This document shows positions 58,598 through 64,000 of a stretch of DNA of 64,000 nt, one piece after another. Source of the stretch: Solirubrobacteraceae bacterium (lineage in GTDB: Bacteria; Actinomycetota; Thermoleophilia; Solirubrobacterales; Solirubrobacteraceae). Numbering within the stretch: the first letter of the stretch is position 1; each line of letters opens with the position of its first letter. The DNA lies in assembly GCA_025934395.1 (NCBI GenBank), contig JAICYC010000003.1, positions 23,543 to 87,542 on the forward strand, read 5' to 3'. Made by a program: the position numbers and the translations under genes. The notes beneath the pieces are model-generated. The model saw nothing but the letters and a program-made list of their open reading frames with translations, was not told the origin of the DNA and searched no databases.

Positions 58598-58764
58598 CCC
58601 CAGAGGCCGGGGGTAGCCCTTAACCAGCAAGCAGGACCCCCTCCATGGTCCAAGTAGCACCGAGAGGTCCGGCATCCCCCCTGCCGGGCCTCTCACCATT
58701 AGCGCGAGAGGTCCGGCGCCCCCCTGCCGGGCCTCTCGCCGTTTAAGTGCAGCCGGAGGCCTCC
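58598..58764. terminator. Array of five hairpins between convergent genes
   Basis: Between the phasin-like gene and the convergent M29 gene lie: CCCC(7)GGGG (58598-58612), GGACC(8)GGTCC (58634-58651), two near-identical long hairpins (58662-58694, 58704-58739) and the palindrome GGAGGCCTCC (58755-58764). Only a short GTTT follows the fourth, so factor-independent termination is uncertain. The site fits bidirectional insulation. Confidence 0.5.
58662..58739 (+). repeat. Tandem pair of 13-14 bp stem hairpins
   Basis: GAGAGGTCCGGC / GCCGGGCCTCTC stems at 58662-58694 and 58704-58739 (starts of GAGAGG 44 bp apart). They are identical except AT to G in the C-rich loop and flanking bases. Each stem has one T-G pair that holds in plus-strand RNA. 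This is a recent duplication or a maintained double structure. Confidence 0.8.
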
Positions 58765-58782
58765 CGGCGGAGCCGGTGCGCG

Positions 58783-60003
58783 CTAGTCCACGGCGAACTG
58801 GCCGTCGCTGTAGATGACCGTCTCCGACCCGTCCCTCCGGGTCGCTGTGACGGTGCGGTCGCTCGTGGAGACGATGTCGGTGTGGACGCTCGAGTCGTTG
58901 AAGCCCAGTCGTTGCCACTCCTCGGGGGCGACCGCGGCGGGGTCCCCGTCGTAGGCGTCCTGGTAGGCGCGGCCGAGCGCGATGTGGCTGTTGCCGTAGG
59001 GCCCGCCGACGTTCTCGTCGTAGAGGGTCTGGGCCATGAAGCGGGTGATCCGCGACAGGCGCCTGTCGGTCAGCGAGAACTCGCCCACGCGATCGGCTCC
59101 GTCGGTTGAGACCATCTCGCTGAGCAGCTGCGCGTTCTCCTCGGCGGTGCACTCCACCACCCGGCCCTCGCGGAACGCGAGCCTGATCCCGCGGACGAGG
59201 TTGCCGTAGCGGTACAGCGGCTGGTTGAAGCGCATCCAGCCCTCGGTGCCGCGCCAGTCGGGGCTCGTGAACAGCTCGAAGCTCGGGATGTTGCGCCCGC
59301 GACCGCCGAGCCAGCGGCGCTGCTCGCCGAGCGTGATGTGCAGGTCGACATCCTCGCCCTCGATGTGGACGCGCTCGATGGCGAGCCCGTCGAGCCATTC
59401 CCGCGTGCGCTCGATCCGCTCCTGGACCTCGCGCCAGCGCGCGATCGGCTCGGCGTCGTCGAGGAAGCAGGCGTGCACGATCTGCTCCCAGTAGGCCTCC
59501 TCGTCGAGGCCCGCCTCGGCGGCCATCGCGGGCGTGCCGTAGAGGCCGAGCGTCCACGTGAAGCGACCCTCGTTCTCCTTCTCCCCCCGCCAGTCCAGGA
59601 GCTTGCGCATGGCCACGCCGCGGCGCATGATCCGCGCGGGTTCGACCGCCTCCAGCGCACGCGGGTCGCGCTCGGCGATCACGGACACCTGGTGGTCCAT
59701 CTCGTCGACGAGCCCGCGCATCTGGTGCGCTGGGAAGTTGTCGAGCTGCTCGTCGTTGGCCATCAGCAGGAAGTCGCGCGCGAGCGCCATCCCGGGCTCA
59801 TCGTCGGGCTGGTAGCCGGGGAGCACGTGCCCTCCTGCGCGCCACACCGCGCGGCACAGCTCCGCGTACAGCGGCTTGGCGGTCTCGGGCGCGACCACGC
59901 GCACCGTCTCGCCGGGCTCGATCCCCGCGCCGCCCCCGAGCGCGAAGCCGATCAGCACGTCCGCGTAACGCTGGAGCACCTCTCGCGGCGGGACATATGG
60001 CAT
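58783..60003 (-). CDS. Aminopeptidase, peptidase family M29
   Basis: 406 aa, usual length for the thermophilic aminopeptidase T/S family. Dinuclear metal ligands are visible in 'VVECTAEENAQLL' (Glu), 'GEFSL' (Glu), 'GPYGNSHIALGRAY' (His), and 'FNDSSVHTDIVS' (His, Asp). It removes N-terminal residues in the cytoplasm. No signal peptide. It is encoded opposite to the GGDEF-EAL gene, 141 bp away. Confidence 0.94.
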   Translation of the reverse strand: MPYVPPREVLQRYADVLIGFALGGGAGIEPGETVRVVAPETAKPLYAELCRAVWRAGGHVLPGYQPDDEPGMALARDFLLMANDEQLDNFPAHQMRGLVDEMDHQVSVIAERDPRALEAVEPARIMRRGVAMRKLLDWRGEKENEGRFTWTLGLYGTPAMAAEAGLDEEAYWEQIVHACFLDDAEPIARWREVQERIERTREWLDGLAIERVHIEGEDVDLHITLGEQRRWLGGRGRNIPSFELFTSPDWRGTEGWMRFNQPLYRYGNLVRGIRLAFREGRVVECTAEENAQLLSEMVSTDGADRVGEFSLTDRRLSRITRFMAQTLYDENVGGPYGNSHIALGRAYQDAYDGDPAAVAPEEWQRLGFNDSSVHTDIVSTSDRTVTATRRDGSETVIYSDGQFAVD

Positions 60004-60009
60004 GCGCGC

Positions 60010-60015
60010 ACCTTA
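60010..60015 (-). promoter_or_regulatory. -10 hexamer TAAGGT for the M29 aminopeptidase
   Basis: It lies 6 nt before ATG 60003, the shortest spacing class seen here. Confidence 0.4.
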
Positions 60016-60106
60016 TCGACGCCGCGCGCGGCCGTTCGATCGGGCGCGGATCGCCGTTCGAGCGCGTCTAGCGCGAGCCCACGAGGCTCAGAACTTGGCG
60101 CACACA

Positions 60107-60114
60107 GCCGATAT
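60107..60114 (+). promoter_or_regulatory. GCCGATAT box upstream of the GGDEF-EAL gene
   Basis: It matches 7 of 8 bases of the sigma-28/WhiG -10 GCCGATAA. Initiation here would fall near the GTG at 60121. GGAGGT directly follows it. No TAAA-type -35 is seen. Confidence 0.25.
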
Positions 60115-60144
60115 GGAGGTGTGAGCAGGGATGACACATACGTG

Positions 60145-62862
60145 ATGGATGTCGCCGCGCTGCGCATGCGCGAAGCGACGATCGTGACCGGGATCTGGCT
60201 GACCTACGTGGTCGCCGGGCTCGGGGAGCTGTATGTGGGCCTGACGTGGGATCGTCCCCACCGCGGGTTCCTGCTGGGGCTGTTCGTGGTCGCGATCATC
60301 TCCACGTCGCTGGTGGCGCTGCTCCCGCGCGAGCAGATCGTGCGCAGCCGCTGGCGCGAGCCGTTCTTCCTGACCTGGACGCTGATGGACTTCGCGATGC
60401 TGATCCCGGGGGCGCTCGCGGACGGGGGCACGGCGAGCCCGCTGATCTTCGTGTACTTCCTGCCGGTGGTGTTCTCCTCGATGAGCTACCCGCTCGGCTC
60501 GGTCGTGGCGGTCGGCTTCGTGAGCGTGGCGAGCTACGTGATGGTGGTGCTGACCGTTGGCGGGTCGGGCATCGACGTCGAGATCGGCTTCACGGCGATG
60601 CTGATCTGCACGGGCACGATCAGCGCGTGGCAGGCGCAGAACCACAAGCGCCAGAACCGCTCGCTCGCGCTCGCCTCGCGTACGGACCCGCTGACGGGGT
60701 GCCTGAACCGTCGCGGCTTCGAGGAGCGCGCCGAGGCGGAGATCGCCACGATGCGCCGGCGCGGCGGGACGGGCGCGATCGTGATGCTCGACATCGACCA
60801 GTTCAAGCCCGTCAACGACACGTTCGGGCACGCTGCGGGCGACGAGCTGCTCTGCTGGGTCGCGCACACGCTCCAGACCGAGCTGCGCTCGGCCGACGCG
60901 GTCGGCCGCCTGGGCGGCGACGAGTTCGCGGCGCTGCTGCCGGGCATCAGCCCCGAGGACGCGCAGGCGAGCACGGCGCGCCTGGCCGACGCGCTGCGGA
61001 TGCGCGCCCCCGCCTCGATCGGGCTCGCGCTCTATCCGGCGGACGGGCTCGAGTTCGAGCAGATCCTGCGCCGTGCCGACCAGCGGCTCTACGCGACGCG
61101 CCGGCACCGCACGCTGCCGGGAAAGCGCGGATCCGAGCGCGCCGACGGTGACCTGCGGGCGGCAGCCCACCCCGCGCGCAGCCTGGACAGGCTCGACGTG
61201 TGGGATACGGCGCTCCAGCAGCTGCCGGCGGCGGAAGGCTCCGGGTCCGCGGCGGATCGCCTGGACCTCCGCACCGAGCTGCTCGACCAGATCGACGCGT
61301 CGGTGATCGTGACCGACCTGCAGGGGACGGTGCTGAGCTGGAACAGCGGAGCGGAGGCCCTGTACGGGTGGACGAGCGCCGAAGCGGTGGGCACGAGCGC
61401 GCGCGAGTTGATCGTCCCGGAAGACGCCGCCCAGGCGGAACGCCTCGCGACCGAGCTGCAGCGCGACGGGCGCTGGGACGGGGAGCTGGACGTGCGCCGC
61501 AAGAACGGCGAGCTGTTCACCGCGTATGTGCGCAACCGGCTGATCTTCGACGACACCGGCAGCCCCGCGGCGATCGTGGGGCTGGCCGTGGACGTCTCCG
61601 CCCGCGCGGCTGCCGAAGCGGAGCTGCAGCACTCGCGCGACTTCGCCGCGGCGCTCACCGAAAGCATGGGCGAGGGCCTGTTCACGCTCGACGCGACCGG
61701 TCGCATCACGCACGTCAACCGCGCGGCCGAGTCGATGCTCGGCTGGTCGGAGGGCGAGCTGCGCGGTCGCCGCGCGGCGGAGGCGATCTGCCCGCCGGGC
61801 CCCGACGGCGAGACGTGTGAGCTCTCCGGCAGCCCGCTCGGCGAAGCGCTGGAGGGCCAGGAGACCCTGCGCATCGAGGACGGGGTGTTCCGCTCGCGCA
61901 GCGGCGCGGAGGTGCGCGTGGCCTACACCGCGGCGCCGTTCCACGCCGGCGAGGGCCTCCAGGGTCTCGTGGTCGTGTTCCAGGACGTCTCCGAACGCCG
62001 TGAGCGCGAGGCCGAGCAGCGCCGCGACGCGGAGACGCTCGCGTGCATCAACCGGGTGGAGGACGCGCTCGCGGAGGACCGTTTCCTGCTCTACGCGCAG
62101 CCGATCGTGAACCTGCGCACCGGCGAGACGGTCCAGCACGAGCTGCTGCTGCGGATGCGCGAACGCGACGGCCGGATCGTCGCGCCGGGCGAGTTCCTGC
62201 CGGCCGCGGAGCGCTACGCGCTGATCGGTGAGATCGACTGGTGGGTGATCAAGGAGGCCACGCGGCTCGCGGGCGCGGGCACGCCGGTGGAGCTCAACAT
62301 CTCCGCGCGCTCGGTGGGCGACCCCGACGTGCTCGAACACATCGCGCGCTGCATCGAGCACCGCTGCGTGCGGCCGGGGACGCTCGTGTTCGAGATCACC
62401 GAGACGGCGGTGATCGAGGACGAGAGCGCGGCGATCGCGTTCTGCTCGCGGCTGCAGCAGCTCGGGTGCAAGATCGCGCTGGATGACTTCGGCACCGGCT
62501 ACGCGGGGCTGTCCTACCTGAAGCGGCTGCCGCTCGACTACCTGAAGCTCGACATCGAGTTCGTGCGCGACCTGGCGACGAGCTCCGCGAGCAACCACGT
62601 GGTGCAGGCGATGCTCACGCTCGCGCACGACTTCCAGCTGAAGACCGTGGCCGAGGGCGTCGAGGACGCGGCCACGCTCGAGCTCCTGCAGGACCTCGGC
62701 GTGGACTTCGCGCAGGGCTACCACCTGGGACACCCCGCCGCGTTCGCGCAGCGGCCCGGCGACGGCGGCAAGCCGGCGCACGCGCGCAGCCGCGAAGCGC
62801 GCCTGCAGACGCGCCGGCCGGGACGGCTGGCGTTGACGGCGGGCGCGCGGCGGCGCGCCTAG
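60145..62862 (+). CDS. Membrane GGDEF-PAS-PAS-EAL c-di-GMP protein
   Basis: 905 aa. Five to six helices (about 12-170), then GGDEF (about 180-340) with intact 'GRLGGDEFAALLPG' and an I-site RSAD five residues before it, two PAS domains (about 385-500 and 515-635), and EAL (about 650-880). The EAL motif reads ELL, but the other catalytic positions are kept: 'VELNISARS', 'VFEITETAV', 'ALDDFGTGYAGLSYLK', 'LKLDIEFV', 'VAEGVED', 'AQGYHLG'. Both synthesis and hydrolysis of c-di-GMP are possible. GTG 60121 would add 8 residues. Confidence 0.92.
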   Translation: MDVAALRMREATIVTGIWLTYVVAGLGELYVGLTWDRPHRGFLLGLFVVAIISTSLVALLPREQIVRSRWREPFFLTWTLMDFAMLIPGALADGGTASPLIFVYFLPVVFSSMSYPLGSVVAVGFVSVASYVMVVLTVGGSGIDVEIGFTAMLICTGTISAWQAQNHKRQNRSLALASRTDPLTGCLNRRGFEERAEAEIATMRRRGGTGAIVMLDIDQFKPVNDTFGHAAGDELLCWVAHTLQTELRSADAVGRLGGDEFAALLPGISPEDAQASTARLADALRMRAPASIGLALYPADGLEFEQILRRADQRLYATRRHRTLPGKRGSERADGDLRAAAHPARSLDRLDVWDTALQQLPAAEGSGSAADRLDLRTELLDQIDASVIVTDLQGTVLSWNSGAEALYGWTSAEAVGTSARELIVPEDAAQAERLATELQRDGRWDGELDVRRKNGELFTAYVRNRLIFDDTGSPAAIVGLAVDVSARAAAEAELQHSRDFAAALTESMGEGLFTLDATGRITHVNRAAESMLGWSEGELRGRRAAEAICPPGPDGETCELSGSPLGEALEGQETLRIEDGVFRSRSGAEVRVAYTAAPFHAGEGLQGLVVVFQDVSERREREAEQRRDAETLACINRVEDALAEDRFLLYAQPIVNLRTGETVQHELLLRMRERDGRIVAPGEFLPAAERYALIGEIDWWVIKEATRLAGAGTPVELNISARSVGDPDVLEHIARCIEHRCVRPGTLVFEITETAVIEDESAAIAFCSRLQQLGCKIALDDFGTGYAGLSYLKRLPLDYLKLDIEFVRDLATSSASNHVVQAMLTLAHDFQLKTVAEGVEDAATLELLQDLGVDFAQGYHLGHPAAFAQRPGDGGKPAHARSREARLQTRRPGRLALTAGARRRA

Positions 62863-63659
62863 CGCAGGCCGACCGCGGCGAGCGCCTCGACGCGCGAGCC
62901 GTAGCCCACCGCGCGCGTGGCGTAGCCGTCGCGGAACCACATCACGCCGGGCCAGCGCAGCTCGAGCGGCTCGCCGGAGCCGACGGCCCTCCCCACCACG
63001 GCGAACATCGCCACGACGAACCCTGCACCCGCGGCGATCACCTCCTCGACGCGGTACTCGGCGTTGGGGCCGAACGCTTCGAACAGGTCGCTCGTCCATT
63101 CGCGCAGGCCCGGCGCGCCGTGGTAGTGGTAGTCGGTCGCCGGTGTCGCGCGCACCTCCATCGAGAAGTCCGGCGCGAGCAGGTGCGCGGGCACGTCGCG
63201 CGCGCGGATCGCAGCGACGATCGCGTCGTGGAGCTGCACGCTCGTCTGGGAGGAGGGCCCCGCGGCGCGCAGGCCTGCGGCGCGCCCCTCCTCGATGTCG
63301 GGGTACAGCGTGACGGCGGCGATCCGCCCGTCCACCCACACGAACACGGGCGCCGAGCGCACGCGCAGCACCCCCCGTCCGCCGGCCTGGCGGGCGACCT
63401 GGGTGACGACGCCCTGCACCACCCCGCCGCCGAGCGTCTCGAGCTCTTCGATGTGGACCTCGTAGGCATCGAGGCTGCCGAACCAATCCTCCAAGAAGCG
63501 GCGGATCGCTTCGAGGCCCGCGTGTGTGCCGAGGCCCCAGCGCGAGACGTCCCACGTGGACGTCTCCCCGAAGGCGGCCGTGACCGCGTCGAACTCGCGA
63601 CGGTTCAACGCTGCGTAGACGGCACGTGTCCTGGCGAGGAGATCCCCTTGCTCCCCCAT
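62859..63659 (-). CDS. Tandem SnoaL-like (NTF2-fold) protein
   Basis: 266 aa with two NTF2-like halves: residues about 5-125 ('YAALNRREFDAVTAAFGETSTWDVSRWGLGTHAGLEAIRRFLEDWF') and about 145-262 ('DYHYHGAPGLREWTSDLFEAFGPNAEYRVEEVIAAGAGFVV'). Such folds serve as isomerases, hydrolases or binding proteins; no catalytic set can be named. The stop overlaps the stop of the convergent GGDEF-EAL gene by 4 bp. ATG 63659 with GAGG close upstream is preferred over longer Arg-rich frames. Confidence 0.78.
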   Translation of the reverse strand: MGEQGDLLARTRAVYAALNRREFDAVTAAFGETSTWDVSRWGLGTHAGLEAIRRFLEDWFGSLDAYEVHIEELETLGGGVVQGVVTQVARQAGGRGVLRVRSAPVFVWVDGRIAAVTLYPDIEEGRAAGLRAAGPSSQTSVQLHDAIVAAIRARDVPAHLLAPDFSMEVRATPATDYHYHGAPGLREWTSDLFEAFGPNAEYRVEEVIAAGAGFVVAMFAVVGRAVGSGEPLELRWPGVMWFRDGYATRAVGYGSRVEALAAVGLR

Positions 63660-64000
63660 CGCCTCAGTGTCGCCGATCCGGCGCGTGAGTTCCAGCGCGA
63701 GCCCTGCGCGCCCTCGGCGGCCGCGGCGCATGCGCACGGCTTATGCCGCCAAGTGCAAACAGGTATTGGACTTCTCCGCCGCCACGCAGAAGACTGCGCG
63801 CGACGAGTCCCGTTCCCTGTCGGGCCGTCGACCTCCCGAGATGCTCGGACGCTCAGCGATGGGTGGTGGCGCACGCGCGCGGGGACCCGTCCCTCATGTC
63901 CCCGCGCCGTGGGGGGGGGGGGGGGGCCCCGACCACCCCGGGCGCGCAACGCCGGACGCGGGGCCGGCCGCCCGCGCGCCCCGCGGCGACCCCCCCCCGG
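63660..64000. other. Right-end region without a supported gene
   Basis: 341 bp. The first ~170 bp could hold the promoter of the SnoaL-like gene and perhaps of a plus-strand gene; no reading frame there has convincing composition. From about 63905 on the sequence is homopolymeric and GC-only in character and is probably unreliable. Confidence 0.6.
63911..63926 (+). repeat. Run of 16 G, probable sequencing or assembly artefact
   Basis: Sixteen consecutive G, followed by a few dozen bases of almost pure G/C ending in a nine-C run. Nothing comparable occurs elsewhere in the window. Confidence 0.8.

Noticed and set aside
60088..63555. 1155-codon minus-strand frame
   Set aside because: Antisense to the GGDEF-EAL gene; no recognisable domains.

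Overview
The window is about 64 kb of very GC-rich, densely packed bacterial DNA. The gene content (a complete classical menaquinone pathway, GatCAB amidotransferase, M29 aminopeptidase, partner-switching anti-sigma/STAS proteins, HDOD and GGDEF/EAL signalling) and the codon bias point to an actinobacterium. My inference is the class Thermoleophilia (Solirubrobacterales-like), but no rRNA gene is present to prove it. Almost everything is core metabolism and translation. I see no prophage, transposase, CRISPR array or tRNA gene. The last ~100 bases (a 16-G run followed by low-complexity GC) look like a damaged contig end. The left edge cuts a gene.

Layout, left to right. 1-1.7 kb: secreted collagen-like protein (partial) and a VAT-1-like quinone oxidoreductase. 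1.7-6.3 kb: minus-strand operon ilvC, a 195-aa unknown, a 56-aa unknown, serC, serA. 6.4-15.4 kb: menaquinone block on alternating strands (methyltransferase-menE minus, menB-A-C plus, menH minus, menD plus, menF minus). 15.5-17.7 kb: ilvB-ilvN, running on into menF. 17.8-18.9 kb: three small membrane proteins. 19-24 kb: folD, two membrane proteins, gatC-gatA-gatB, all overlapping or nearly so. 24-28.6 kb: PcrA helicase, a 56-aa membrane protein, cysE, cysK. 28.6-32.4 kb: signalling cluster (GAF-GGDEF cyclase, STAS antagonist, anti-sigma ATPase, Rrf2 regulator, HDOD-LuxR protein). 32.5-39.8 kb: gltX, MFS exporter, endonuclease IV, DNA polymerase III alpha. 39.8-53.4 kb: coiled-coil protein, 54-aa protein, argG, then the long run rRNA methyltransferase-pheS-pheT-argC-argJ-argB-argD-GNAT, preceded by infC-rpmI-rplT with its own terminator. 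53.5-63.7 kb: thrS, DsbA-like protein, RDD protein, HTH-only IclR protein, phasin-like protein, hairpin array, M29 aminopeptidase, GGDEF-PAS-PAS-EAL protein, SnoaL-like protein.

Two window-wide patterns stand out. First, genes that open a transcription unit mostly have a TANNNT -10 hexamer only 6-10 nt before the start codon, usually with no Shine-Dalgarno, which implies leaderless mRNAs. Genes inside operons are joined by ATGA, GTGA or TGATG overlaps. Second, two intergenic sites (26674-26779 and 46460-46564) share a ~50-nt core inside flanking stems that differ in sequence yet still pair. This looks like an undescribed structured RNA or palindromic repeat and is the best candidate for something new here.
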